Of a stretch of 64,000 nucleotides of DNA, positions 33,659-42,414 are shown one piece after another. Source of the stretch: Marvinbryantia formatexigens DSM 14469 (lineage in GTDB: Bacteria; Bacillota; Clostridia; Lachnospirales; Lachnospiraceae); assembly GCF_025148285.1 (NCBI RefSeq), contig NZ_CP102268.1, forward strand, positions 1,426,001 to 1,490,000, written 5' to 3'. Both the position numbers and the translations under genes were made by a program. Each line of letters opens with the position of its first letter. The first letter of the stretch is position 1. The notes under the pieces are model-generated. The model was given only the letters and a program-made list of their open reading frames with translations. It ran no database searches and had not been told where the DNA came from.

Positions 33659-36600
33659 TTATTTTGCTTCTGTTGTTTCTTCTTCCGCGGTTTCTGCTTC
33701 CGTTGTCTCTTCTTCCGTCTCCGCTTCTGCAGTTTCCGCCTCTGTTGTTTCTTCCGTCTCTGCTTCTGTCGTTTCCGCCTCTGTTGCCGCTTCTTCTGTC
33801 TCTGTTTCCGCTTCCGTCGTTTCTTCTTCTGTTTCCGCTTCCGAAGTTCCCTCTGCAGCATCTTCTCCTGCCCAGGAAGCAGCGTATGCATCATAATCAA
33901 GGCTCTGGATGGTGGTCAGCGGCTCTGCAGAATATTTCTCTGTACGCTCGTCGCTGATTACGCCTGCCCAGTTCATACCGAATGCGAAGTCATAGGTGTT
34001 GCCTGCTGCATCTTTATAGCATTCCATGTCGCGCGGTACGTCCTCAAGCTGTGCTTCCACAACTTCCATAGAAGCCGGCTGCTGGAATACAAGGAGACCG
34101 TTCGGCTCTGTCTGGCCAAGGATGATCTCAGCAACAACGTCATTGTACTGCTTGTTGTAGCATACCAGGATAGCGTCTGCCAGCGGCTCTACTTCATCCC
34201 AAACCATGCCGCGTTCCATCTTCATGGATACGATAACCGGAATGTCACCTGCTACAGAATCCGCATACTGGAGTGCTTCCAGGTCGCCGTAGTTTGCCGC
34301 CGCCGGAGCAGTCTTGCCCTTGTAGGAGCGGTTTTCCTTCGTGCCATCCTCCAGAATCTTACCGGAGATAGAAACCTCACATGCAGTGTCAGCCGTGTAC
34401 TCAGCATACTGCAGGGATGCCGGATACCATTCATCTTCCGTTCCTTCCGGAGCCGGAGCGCCGCCGAATGCACCTGTCATAAGCGCATTGTAGGAAACGC
34501 TGTATGCATTGCTCATGCCAACCAGGATATAATCGCACGCTGCAATCTCTTCCTCAGTTGCACGTGTAAGGTCGTCCTTCGTGTAGGTCGCGTTGCCGTC
34601 TGCATCCGCCTCGCCGGTCGGATCGCCCAGTGTATCGGTTACGATGTTGAAATACTTGCCGAGAACTTCCAGATCCATACCCGGTGTCCAGGACGGTGTC
34701 CCCTGGCTGATGCCGGTTGTCCAGCTTGCGCTGAAGCCTGTGTTGTAAACGTACGGTACGTATACGGTCGGTTTTTCTTCGGAAGCTTCCTTCTCGCTGA
34801 TCACGCCGTCGTTCTTAATCATAACTACAGACTGTCTCTGTGTTTCCAGACCATACTCGTTTGCGGAATCGCTGAAAATGATGGAATCAGCATATGCGGA
34901 ATCACTGTACGGCTGATCGAACATTCCCAGGTTCATCATCACGATAATATAGTTGTAAGCTGCATGTCCAACGATCTCGTCAGCTTCTTCCTGTCCGTCG
35001 CGCTCTACCAGGATGTTGTAAGCTGCTACAGCATTCTCAACATTACTGTAACCGCCGAGCAGGTTTGCGCCTCTCTCCCAGCTTGTAGCGATACGATCCG
35101 GCTCTTCCAGGGATTCTGCACCCCATACGCCTGCGAACTGATATACGCCCCAGTCGGTAATCTTCAGACTGTCATAGCCTGCTTCTTCCAGCAGACCATA
35201 CATATACGGATTGTAAGCGCCTGCCCACTCACCGCCGTACGGATTGCCGTCTGCATCTACGTTGATCGCATATTCTGTCATGATACCCGATGCACCTGTC
35301 AGACCCGGCAGATTAAATACGCCGTCAAAGTAGGTGATCAGGTGTGCCTGCAGGTTGTTGCCTGGGAACGTAGCATAACGTCCCGCATTGCTGTGGTCGT
35401 TGCGTCCGCCCTCGGTAGAGCCTGCGCCGCCGTAATGCTTTGTGAAGCAGTATACGGACTCGTCGCCCCATCCAAGGTCTTCGCCGTTTTCATCATAGGT
35501 GGACTGCATCGCGTTTACATAAGCGGTAGCGATGTCCAGTGTAAGCTGCGGATCCTCGCCGTAGGTTCCGCCTGCGCGTTCCATAACTGGAGATGCGATA
35601 TCAACCTGCGGTCCAAGGAGCGCGGTAACGCCTGCCGCGCGGTACTGCTTCGAGGTTTCTTCACCGATCTCAGCCGCCAGCTCCGGATCCATAGTAGATG
35701 CCAGGGAAACCGTCTCGATCAGACCGGAAATGTTTGCCGGGTCGATAGAGATCATAGCCGGGATACCGTATAAGCAGCTCTCAGCTACTGCCTGGATTTC
35801 ATTGGTCCATTTTGCATGTGCGCCGCCGCCAAGAGAGATATTACGGGTAACGCCGCCGCGGCCGCCCTGTCTTAAATAGGTTGCGGAGCCGTCTTCATCG
35901 GTAAGCGGTTCAGTGGTGAAATCGCCCCAGCCGCCATGTGTGAGCATTGCCGCCATCTCGGAGCCTTCCATCTGGCTTACGAGATCCTCTGCACGCTCTT
36001 CGCCTGTCTTTCTCCAGTCTTCATATACGTCCAGCTCGCCATCCTGGTCGAGATCCTTAAATGCGTAGCCATCTTCTTCGATAATCTTTACGCCGGAGCT
36101 GGAGGACAGTCCCAGAGTATCGCCATCCTCGTTCTCAATCTTGATCCAGTTGTCGTCTGTAACCGTAACGGTATATTTTGCGTCATCGCCCGGAACCGGA
36201 ACGTAAGCTTCTGCCTCTGTTTCCGCTTCGGTGGCTGCCTCCGTAGCCGCCTCGGTCTCTGCTTCGGTTGCTGCTTCGGTTTCCGCTTCTGTCGCCGCCT
36301 CTGTCTCAGCTTCGGTCTCTTCCTCTGCTGCGCCGGCATTCTTATACGGATCTGCCGCTGCGTCCGCATTCTTGTACGGGTCTGCCGCTGCGTCTGCGTT
36401 CTTATACGGGTCTGCTGTTGCCGCATCTGCATTCTTGTACGGATCTGCCGTTGCCGCGTCTGCGTTCTTATACGGATCTGCTGTCGCTGCGTCTGCGTTC
36501 TTATACGGATCTGCCGTCGCCGCGTCTGCATTCTTGTACGGATCTGCTGTTGCTGCGTCTGCATTCTTGTACGGGTCTGCTGTTGCCGCGTCTGCGTTCT

Positions 36601-37039
36601 TATACGGATCTGCCGTCGCCGCATCTGCGTTCTTATACGGATCTGCTGTCGCTGCGTCTGCGTTCTTATACGGATCTGCCGTTGCCGCGTCTGCGTTCTT
36701 ATACGGGTCCGCCGTTGCTGCGTCTGCGTTCTTATACGGATCTGCCGTTGCCGCATCCGCTGTCTTATACGGGTCTGCCGCTGCCGTTTCTGCTTCAGTT
36801 TCCGCCGCTTCTGTCTCTGCTGCTTCGGTTTCCGCTGCTTCTGTCTCTGCTGCTTCTGTCTCTGCCGCTTCGGTTTCCGCTGCTTCTGTCTCTGCTGCCT
36901 CAGTCTCCTTCGCTTCGGTTTCTGCCTCCGTCGCAGCAGTCGTCTCTGCCTTCTTCTGAGAACCGGAGTCTCCGCATGCGGTAAGACTCAGCGCCATCGT
37001 CGAAGCCAGCAACAGTGATAACACTTTCTTTCTCTTCAA
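33659..37039 (-). CDS. GH3-type lipoprotein with DPYK repeat spacer and acidic tails
   Basis: A 1126-residue exported enzyme. It starts at TTG 37039, 8 bases after GGAGG; the open frame extends 78 codons upstream, but those residues look non-coding and the signal peptide begins here. The lipobox is LTAC with Cys22. Then come an AETEA-rich stretch (about residues 30-83), 14 copies of an 11-residue DPYK unit (about 85-236) and another acidic stretch. A GH3 catalytic region follows (about 300-1060; LDIATAYVNAM, KHYGGAGSTEGG, nucleophile Asp in LKITDWGVYQF) and a 60-residue Glu/Thr/Ala tail. The spacer probably lifts the enzyme through the wall. Confidence 0.88.
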   Translation of the reverse strand: MKRKKVLSLLLASTMALSLTACGDSGSQKKAETTAATEAETEAKETEAAETEAAETEAAETEAAETEAAETEAAETEAAETEAETAAADPYKTADAATADPYKNADAATADPYKNADAATADPYKNADAATADPYKNADAATADPYKNADAATADPYKNADAATADPYKNADAATADPYKNADAATADPYKNADAATADPYKNADAATADPYKNADAAADPYKNADAAADPYKNAGAAEEETEAETEAATEAETEAATEAETEAATEAATEAETEAEAYVPVPGDDAKYTVTVTDDNWIKIENEDGDTLGLSSSSGVKIIEEDGYAFKDLDQDGELDVYEDWRKTGEERAEDLVSQMEGSEMAAMLTHGGWGDFTTEPLTDEDGSATYLRQGGRGGVTRNISLGGGAHAKWTNEIQAVAESCLYGIPAMISIDPANISGLIETVSLASTMDPELAAEIGEETSKQYRAAGVTALLGPQVDIASPVMERAGGTYGEDPQLTLDIATAYVNAMQSTYDENGEDLGWGDESVYCFTKHYGGAGSTEGGRNDHSNAGRYATFPGNNLQAHLITYFDGVFNLPGLTGASGIMTEYAINVDADGNPYGGEWAGAYNPYMYGLLEEAGYDSLKITDWGVYQFAGVWGAESLEEPDRIATSWERGANLLGGYSNVENAVAAYNILVERDGQEEADEIVGHAAYNYIIVMMNLGMFDQPYSDSAYADSIIFSDSANEYGLETQRQSVVMIKNDGVISEKEASEEKPTVYVPYVYNTGFSASWTTGISQGTPSWTPGMDLEVLGKYFNIVTDTLGDPTGEADADGNATYTKDDLTRATEEEIAACDYILVGMSNAYSVSYNALMTGAFGGAPAPEGTEDEWYPASLQYAEYTADTACEVSISGKILEDGTKENRSYKGKTAPAAANYGDLEALQYADSVAGDIPVIVSMKMERGMVWDEVEPLADAILVCYNKQYNDVVAEIILGQTEPNGLLVFQQPASMEVVEAQLEDVPRDMECYKDAAGNTYDFAFGMNWAGVISDERTEKYSAEPLTTIQSLDYDAYAASWAGEDAAEGTSEAETEEETTEAETETEEAATEAETTEAETEETTEAETAEAETEEETTEAETAEEETTEAK
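36330..36783. repeat. 33-base coding minisatellite (DPYK repeat)
   Basis: Fourteen units, mostly of 33 bases, encode TADPYKNADAA (minus strand). Two units near the 36330 end are 30 bases and lack one residue. Copies differ mainly at third codon positions (for example CTTGTACGG and CTTATACGG), so the array is maintained by more than recent slippage, and the reading frame is kept. Confidence 0.9.
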
Positions 37040-37276
37040 AATACTTTTCCTCCTTTTCTCTTTCCCGGAACGACGGGGTGAGCTACTTCCCCTCTCTCCG
37101 GTCCGGCTGGGCGCAAAAAACATCTGTCGACTTTTCCCACACCTGCCGACTGTAAAAAAAATATACCACAAATACAGCTTTGCGGCACATTTATTGCACA
37201 AGCTGTTTCTTTTTTTGCATAAATTGTCGCTTCTGTTTTGTGGTATAGGATATGTTTTAAATATATTGCACAATTT

Positions 37277-38629
37277 CTATTTTTTATTTTTGTGCACTTC
37301 GCTGTTTTCCTGTTCCTTCGGAAATGGTATCAGAACCATCAGGCGGAACCAGTTTTTTTCCTGGCTCACAGTAATAGAACCGCCGTATTTCTGCGCGCTG
37401 TGCAGAATACTTTTCACCCCGAAACCATGATAGGCATGATCTTTTTTGGATGTCAGCGGCAGCCCGTCCTTAAACACCGCCTCCTCCTCACAGTAATTTT
37501 CGATACTGATCGTCAGAAACTGCTTTTTAGCCGCCACCGACAGATGAATCAGGCGCTTCTCCTTATCCGCTATTTTCAGCTCACACTCAATCGCATTGTC
37601 CAGCGCGTTTCCAAAAATCGTACAGATATCCATAACGTCCATAAATTCCAGGAGATGTCCGTCCGCCACGCAGGTAATCCCGATTTTATGCTTCTCACAG
37701 TACAGGCTTTTGGAGGTGAGCACAGTGTCCAGGATATCATTTCCGGTCTTATTCTGCGCCTCGTACACCCGGATTTCGCTTTCCATCTCATCCAGGTAGG
37801 CGTTGCGCCTGTCGGCATTGCTCTCTGCGCGCAGCACGGCAATCTGATGCTTCAGATCGTGATATTTGCGATTCACCAGGTCAATGCTCTCCCTGGAAAG
37901 CTTGTACTGCATAAGCTGGTTCTGCAGCATGTTTTCCATCGTGTCCCGCTCGTAGCGCAGGTAAAATTCATTCAGAAGCGCGTGATAGGCGTACAAAATA
38001 AAAAAGCCCGCCAGATCCACCCAGGTGCGGATATTAAAGATTTCCGTCTCTATACTGCTGCTGAACGGCGTTTTTTCGTACAGAAAGCTCAGGTTGCTCA
38101 TGAAAAAGGCAAGCGCGCCAATCATGACAGCGGAGAGCAGCTCCCGTGTGGAAACCTGCAGCATATCGCCGTCCGAGAGCACCCGCTTCTCCAGCGTCCA
38201 GGCAATGCCAAACACAATACCGTAGATCACAGCAACATAGAGCAGACGCACATAAAATACATCCTCCGGTTTTCCGTGTACCATATAAAAATAAAGCTGC
38301 CATTCCAGAGACGCCGCCAGTTCGGCAAGAAGAAAGGCGCGCACTGCATTATACATGGCATTCTTCAGCGACATCGCGCAGCAGAACATAATCAGTCCGC
38401 CCATCGCCGCCACCGCCGTCAGCATCCCCGGTATCCAGAGAATTTCCGGAAGCTTCCCCGCAACTATCTGGATAATAAGCTGCCCGGCAAGCCCTCCTGC
38501 CAGAATCAGCGCTGTTTTTCCCTTTGCATAGCGTTTTTTCAGAATTGAGACATATACAACACATGCCAGCCACTCCGCCACCGCCGTATAATAGCGGGGA
38601 ATATTGGGAATTACCGGTTCAAAGATCAT
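37277..38629 (-). CDS. AgrC-like GHKL sensor histidine kinase
   Basis: A 450-residue membrane kinase. The first 200 residues hold about six helices. The dimerisation/phosphoacceptor segment is KYHDLKHQIAVLR (His after DLK), and the GHKL ATP-binding domain shows IFGNALDNAIECELK (N box) and HGFGVKSILHSAQKYGG (G box). This matches quorum-type AgrC/FsrC kinases, although no peptide precursor or AgrB maturase was found here. It overlaps its response regulator by 4 bases (ATGA). Its output may include the adjacent GH3 lipoprotein gene, which faces away 240 bases downstream on the same strand. Confidence 0.9.
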   Translation of the reverse strand: MIFEPVIPNIPRYYTAVAEWLACVVYVSILKKRYAKGKTALILAGGLAGQLIIQIVAGKLPEILWIPGMLTAVAAMGGLIMFCCAMSLKNAMYNAVRAFLLAELAASLEWQLYFYMVHGKPEDVFYVRLLYVAVIYGIVFGIAWTLEKRVLSDGDMLQVSTRELLSAVMIGALAFFMSNLSFLYEKTPFSSSIETEIFNIRTWVDLAGFFILYAYHALLNEFYLRYERDTMENMLQNQLMQYKLSRESIDLVNRKYHDLKHQIAVLRAESNADRRNAYLDEMESEIRVYEAQNKTGNDILDTVLTSKSLYCEKHKIGITCVADGHLLEFMDVMDICTIFGNALDNAIECELKIADKEKRLIHLSVAAKKQFLTISIENYCEEEAVFKDGLPLTSKKDHAYHGFGVKSILHSAQKYGGSITVSQEKNWFRLMVLIPFPKEQENSEVHKNKK

Positions 38630-39336
38630 AGCAGCACCTCGTTCATATAGGCGGCAAGCGTTTCCTGGAAAATTTTTCTGCGCGGACGGCTGACAGCAAG
38701 CGCGTCTCCTCCCGCCGTCACACAGCCATCCTGGATGCTGTCCACATGCTCCAGATTGACAAGGTACCCTTTATTACAGCGGCAGAAATGAAACGGCTCC
38801 AGCTTCTCCTCCATTTCCTTCATAGTGCCGGAGGTTTCACAGATGCCGTCCTTTGCGTGGACAAACAGCGTGTGCCCCTGACTTTCTATATAGTAGATGT
38901 CCTCCGTCGCAATTCTCCTGGAGCCGCCTTTTACGCGCACCACCAGATAATGCTTCTCCTTTTTGCCCAGCCGGCTTACCGCCCGGTCCAGGCGCTGGGA
39001 AAAAGCAAAATAAGAAACCGGCTTCAGCACATAATCCAGCGCATTTACGGCATACCCGCGGATGGCATACTGCGCCATGTTTGTGACAAAAATAATGGCG
39101 ACCTCCTCATCCAGCCTGCGGATGTTTTCCGCCGCCGTCATTCCGTCCATAAAGCGCATCTCGATATCCATCAGAATAATATCGTAAATCGCCTGGTAAT
39201 TCGTGACGATGTCTTCCCCGTCCTCAAAGCAGGTAAGCTGGATGGTCTGTCCGCTTTCCCTCTCATATCTGCGGATGTAAGCCGTCAGCTCCTGCCTGCA
39301 TAAACTATCATCTTCCACAATCGCAATCCGTATCAT
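38626..39336 (-). CDS. LytTR-family response regulator (AgrA-like)
   Basis: A 236-residue regulator. The receiver domain has acidic pocket VEDD, phosphoacceptor Asp in IILMDIEMRFMDG and Lys in VLKPVSYFAF. A C-terminal LytTR DNA-binding domain follows (RIATEDIYYIESQGHTLFVH). The ATG at 39336 has GGAGG upstream and begins the receiver exactly; 22 upstream in-frame residues do not fit. It overlaps the 3' end of ksgA by 29 bases and the kinase gene by 4, so translation of all three is linked. Confidence 0.92.
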   Translation of the reverse strand: MIRIAIVEDDSLCRQELTAYIRRYERESGQTIQLTCFEDGEDIVTNYQAIYDIILMDIEMRFMDGMTAAENIRRLDEEVAIIFVTNMAQYAIRGYAVNALDYVLKPVSYFAFSQRLDRAVSRLGKKEKHYLVVRVKGGSRRIATEDIYYIESQGHTLFVHAKDGICETSGTMKEMEEKLEPFHFCRCNKGYLVNLEHVDSIQDGCVTAGGDALAVSRPRRKIFQETLAAYMNEVLL

Positions 39337-40204
39337 TTGTTCTCTTTCCTCCGAGAATATTTGCAAGCTGCGCAAACTGCTCCAGCGCCAGCGTCTCCCC
39401 ACGAACGCCCGCCGGTACGCCCAGCTTTTCTATCGCCCCCGTAATTTCTTCTTTTGTAAACGTAAGCTCCGGCGCATTGCTCAGCCCGTTCGCCAGGGTT
39501 TTTCTTCTCTGGTTAAAGGAAGCCCGGATAAGCGCAAACATCAGCTTCTCGTGTTCCGTTTTCACCGGAGGTTCCCTGTGCGCCGTCAGCCGGATGACCG
39601 CGCTGCCCACCTTCGGACGCGGGATGAAGCAGTTCGGCGGCACGTTCGCCGCGATATATGGCTCGCAGTAATACTGAACCGCCAGTGACAGCGCCCCATA
39701 GTCCTTGCTGCCCGGCTGCGCCTGCATCCGCTGCGCCACCTCTTTTTGCACCATCACGGTAATGCTTTTCACCGGCACATGCTGCTCCAGCAGCCCCATG
39801 ATAATCGGCGTTGTAATATAATATGGAAGATTTGCCACCACCTTGATGGGCTTCCCACCATTCTTTTCCTCCACGAGCGCCGCGATGTCCACCTTCAGAA
39901 TATCTTCATTTAAAATCTCCACGTTCTCATAACCGGCGAGCGTCTCGTGCAGAATCGGTATCAGCATTTTATCAATCTCCACGGCAAGCACTCTGCCCGC
40001 CGCCTCGGAAAGATACTGCGTCATGGTGCCGATGCCCGGTCCGATTTCCAGCACAAAATCTTCTTTTGTAATGTCGGCCGCCGCAATGATTTTATCCAGT
40101 ACATGACCGTCAATCAGAAAATTCTGGCCGAATTTTTTCTGAAAGGCAAATTCGTATTTCTGAATGACCGCAATCGTGTTCTGTGGATTTGAAAGCTTTT
40201 CCAT
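39308..40204 (-). CDS. rsmA: 16S rRNA (adenine1518/1519-N6) dimethyltransferase
   Basis: A 298-residue KsgA/RsmA enzyme that dimethylates two adjacent adenines at the 3' end of 16S rRNA. It has FGQNFLID, the SAM-binding VLEIGPGIGTMT and the catalytic NLPYYITTPI, followed by the helical C domain (ASFNQRRKTLANGLS). Length is normal. One base separates it from the tatD stop, and its own 3' end overlaps the response regulator, giving a tatD-rsmA-regulator-kinase order. Confidence 0.96.
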   Translation of the reverse strand: MEKLSNPQNTIAVIQKYEFAFQKKFGQNFLIDGHVLDKIIAAADITKEDFVLEIGPGIGTMTQYLSEAAGRVLAVEIDKMLIPILHETLAGYENVEILNEDILKVDIAALVEEKNGGKPIKVVANLPYYITTPIIMGLLEQHVPVKSITVMVQKEVAQRMQAQPGSKDYGALSLAVQYYCEPYIAANVPPNCFIPRPKVGSAVIRLTAHREPPVKTEHEKLMFALIRASFNQRRKTLANGLSNAPELTFTKEEITGAIEKLGVPAGVRGETLALEQFAQLANILGGKRTNDTDCDCGR

Positions 40205-40205
40205 A

Positions 40206-41018
40206 CTACTCCTTTACTTCTGCCGCCAGGGGAGCCTGCATACACTCCAGACGATACAGCCGGTACGCGTTTTCCCAGGTCGCCCGCTCCGTCTCCTGCG
40301 GCGTCAGTCCTTTGATTTTTGCAATTTCTTCTATTATATATGGAATGTACAGCGAACAGTTGCGCTTGCCGCGGTACGGAACCGGCGCCAGATACGGGCA
40401 GTCGGTTTCCGTCACGATTCGCTCCAGCGGAACCGCCGCCACCACTTCTTTCAGTACTCTGGCATTTTTAAATGTCACAACGCCGCCGACGCCGATGTAG
40501 TAGCCCATTTTTACGTATTCGCGCGCCATCTCGGCGGAGCCGGAATAACAGTGGATCACGCCGCCCGCAAAGCCCGTTTTCCCGGCGTGCACTGCCCGGA
40601 TACAGTCGAAGGTATCCTTTGCCGCCTCGCGGCTGTGCACGATGATGGGCTTATCAAGCTCCAGCGCCAGCTCCATCTGCGCCGCGAACCATTTTTTCTG
40701 CACCTCGTGCGCCTCTTTATCCCAGTAATAATCCAGCCCGATTTCGCCAACTGCCACCGCCTTCGGATGACGCAGCATCCTGCGCAGCGCCTGCATTCCT
40801 TCCTCATCCAGCTCCCCGGCATGGTCGGGATGAATCCCGATTGCGCCGTAAACAAAATCGTACTTCTGCATAAGCCGCCAGGATTCTTCCGCTCCGCGCA
40901 TACTCGCGCCCACATTTACCACCGCCCCGATGCCGTGCCCCGGAAGACCTTCCAGTAACTGTTCCCTGTCTGCATCAAATGCCTCATCATCATAATGCGC
41001 ATGTGTATCAAAAATCAT
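40206..41018 (-). CDS. tatD: TatD-family metal-dependent hydrolase
   Basis: A 270-residue TIM-barrel metalloenzyme (3'-5' exonuclease or D-aminoacyl-tRNA deacylase type). Metal ligands are visible in FDTHAHYDD, AVGEIGLDYYW, IIVHSREA, GVIHCYSGS and ETDCPYLAP. Placement directly before rsmA is a common Firmicutes arrangement. A multi-hairpin repeat lies immediately upstream of its start. Confidence 0.94.
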   Translation of the reverse strand: MIFDTHAHYDDEAFDADREQLLEGLPGHGIGAVVNVGASMRGAEESWRLMQKYDFVYGAIGIHPDHAGELDEEGMQALRRMLRHPKAVAVGEIGLDYYWDKEAHEVQKKWFAAQMELALELDKPIIVHSREAAKDTFDCIRAVHAGKTGFAGGVIHCYSGSAEMAREYVKMGYYIGVGGVVTFKNARVLKEVVAAVPLERIVTETDCPYLAPVPYRGKRNCSLYIPYIIEEIAKIKGLTPQETERATWENAYRLYRLECMQAPLAAEVKE

Positions 41019-41035
41019 ATCCGTTCTCCTTCTGC

Positions 41036-41151
41036 GGGCAGAGACTCAGAAATGCTCCGCATTTCTTCGTTCGCTTCGCTCGTCGAATGAACGGAAATAT
41101 GGCTGCCTGTGCAAGCCCCGCATCCATATTTCTGTTCATTCTTCTCTGCCC
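41036..41151. repeat. Multi-hairpin palindromic element (copy type 4)
   Basis: An outer repeat GGGCAGAGA/TCTCTGCCC (41036-41044, 41143-41151) encloses two hairpins: AGAAATGC-TCC-GCATTTCT (41048-41066), and a 17-base arm pair (41086-41102, 41124-41140) with one G-U pair and a 21-base loop. It lies between the tatD start and the divergent merR gene. The design parallels the elements at 2016, 24659 and 33251 although the sequences differ. Confidence 0.7.
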
Positions 41152-41229
41152 TTTACGTGTATTTTACCATATACGCTGCCATTCTGAAAAGCATCTTTCC
41201 TTTTTTTTAAAAATAATATATACTTTGTA

Positions 41230-41260
41230 TTGACTTTCCCCCTTGTGGAAGGTGTAGGAT
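41230..41260 (+). promoter_or_regulatory. MerR-type promoter with 19-base spacer and operator dyad
   Basis: TTGACT (41230-41235) and TAGGAT (41255-41260) are 19 bases apart, the overlong spacing typical of MerR-activated promoters. The spacer carries a dyad (TTTCC...GGAAG). The MerR gene starts 20 bases downstream, which supports autoregulation. Confidence 0.7.
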
Positions 41261-41279
41261 TTGAACAGGAGGTGGGGAT

Positions 41280-41927
41280 TTGAAGATTCAGCAGGTAGAG
41301 GAACTGGTGGGAATCACCAAAAAGAACATCCGTTTTTATGAGCATGAAGGGCTGCTGTCCCCGAAGCGCAGCGAAAACGGCTACCGCGATTATACGCAGG
41401 AGGACGTGGAAACACTGAGAAAGATAAAGCTGCTCCGGAGTCTTTCTTTCCCGCTGGAGGAAATACGCAGGCTGCAGGCAGGCGTCCTGACTATGGAGGA
41501 CGGCGCGCGCCGCCACATTATCGTGCTGGAGCGTGAACAGGCGTCCCTTGAAAAGGCGCAGTGTCTCTGCCGGGAAATGCAGGAGCACGGCGAGACCCTG
41601 GATACGCTGGACGCCGGTCTTTATCTGGAAAAAATGAAGCATATGGAAAAGGAAGGAGCTGTCTTTATGGATGTGAAAAAGCAGGACCACCGCCGGGATT
41701 ATATCGCGCCCGCAGCGGCTTCGGTTATCATCGTTCTTTTCATCGGAATTGTTTTATTTTTTATGATAACAGAATCCATGAAAGAACGCCTGTCCACAGG
41801 TGAATTTTTATTTATCGCGGCTATGGCTGCGATGCTGCTCGCCGTCATCGTCGGCGTACTGCTGGCGCTCTGGCAGCGTATTAAACAGATTAAAGGAGGA
41901 GAAGAGGATGCTGCTTCTAAATATTGA
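41280..41927 (+). CDS. MerR-family regulator with two C-terminal membrane helices
   Basis: A 215-residue protein. The N-terminal winged helix is MerR-like (KIQQVEELVGITKKNIRFYEHEGLLSP, about residues 1-70). A coiled coil follows to about 125, then two membrane helices (about 140-160, APAAASVIIVLFIGIVLFF; about 172-196, FLFIAAMAAMLLAVIVGVLL) and a charged tail. Most MerR proteins are soluble and carry a ligand domain here. No metal-binding cysteines are apparent. Start: TTG at 41280, 8 bases after AGGAGG. It overlaps the ybjQ-like gene by 20 bases. The signal sensed is unknown. Confidence 0.85.
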   Translation: MKIQQVEELVGITKKNIRFYEHEGLLSPKRSENGYRDYTQEDVETLRKIKLLRSLSFPLEEIRRLQAGVLTMEDGARRHIIVLEREQASLEKAQCLCREMQEHGETLDTLDAGLYLEKMKHMEKEGAVFMDVKKQDHRRDYIAPAAASVIIVLFIGIVLFFMITESMKERLSTGEFLFIAAMAAMLLAVIVGVLLALWQRIKQIKGGEEDAASKY

Positions 41928-42225
41928 TTATATTCCTGGAAAAGAAATTGCCGAAGCGCTCGGCATCGCCAAAGGAAGCGTCGTAATGTCAAAGCATCTG
42001 GGAAAGGATTTTATGGCGGGCATGAAAACCATCGTCGGAGGAGAAATTGAAAGCTACACAGAAATGCTGGACGGAGCGCGGAAAATCGCCATGAAACGGA
42101 TGGTGGAGGACGCGGAGGGCATGGGAGCCGACGCCGTCATCAACATCCGCTACGCTTCCTCCTCCGTTATGCAGGGCGCCGCCGAGGTGACCGCCTACGG
42201 AACCGCGGTGCGCGTAAAGGACTGA
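41908..42225 (+). CDS. YbjQ/UPF0145 family protein
   Basis: A 105-residue soluble protein of the YbjQ (UPF0145) fold, a family annotated as putative heavy-metal binding although function is not proven. Signatures are the LNIDYIPGKEIAEALGIAKGSV start, GMKTIVGGEIESYTEML, the GADAVINIRYASS strand and AEVTAYGTAVRV. AAAGGAGG lies before its ATG at 41908, inside the end of the merR gene, so the two are translationally coupled. The membrane-tethered MerR and YbjQ probably act together. Confidence 0.87.
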   Translation: MLLLNIDYIPGKEIAEALGIAKGSVVMSKHLGKDFMAGMKTIVGGEIESYTEMLDGARKIAMKRMVEDAEGMGADAVINIRYASSSVMQGAAEVTAYGTAVRVKD

Positions 42226-42337
42226 CGCTGCTTCACAGAGACTTACACAGAGCGCAGCACTTCACAGCACAGCGCATCGCATGGCAGCACCGCCAAATGC
42301 CCGTACCCTAAAGGATTAGTCCTTGCATGGCGTCGCA

Positions 42338-42367
42338 GGCACGAAACCTGGCTCATTGCCCGCGGAA
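42338..42367. repeat. Dispersed 30-base repeat, copy B
   Basis: Matches 13145-13174 at 26 of 30 bases. It lies 48 bases before the ABC ATPase start, in a 189-base gap that otherwise shows only short CACAG/CAGCAC direct repeats. Confidence 0.5.
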
Positions 42368-42414
42368 GTGAGGCACTGCGCAGCTGATCATACTTACTCA
42401 CAAGGAGATTCATC

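Noticed and set aside
36330-36783. Possible CRISPR array (regular 33-base repeats)
   Set aside because: Units are contiguous with no spacers and keep one reading frame inside a GH3 gene; no cas genes are present.
36231-36959. Long plus-strand frames rich in ASAFLYGSAV or similar repeats
   Set aside because: They are antisense reads of the DPYK minisatellite and ETEA runs; the minus strand has the lipobox, the ribosome site and the GH3 domain.
37040-37273. N-terminal 78-residue extension of the GH3 lipoprotein
   Set aside because: The residues are not family-like, no ribosome site precedes them, and a signal peptide with good ribosome site begins at TTG 37039.
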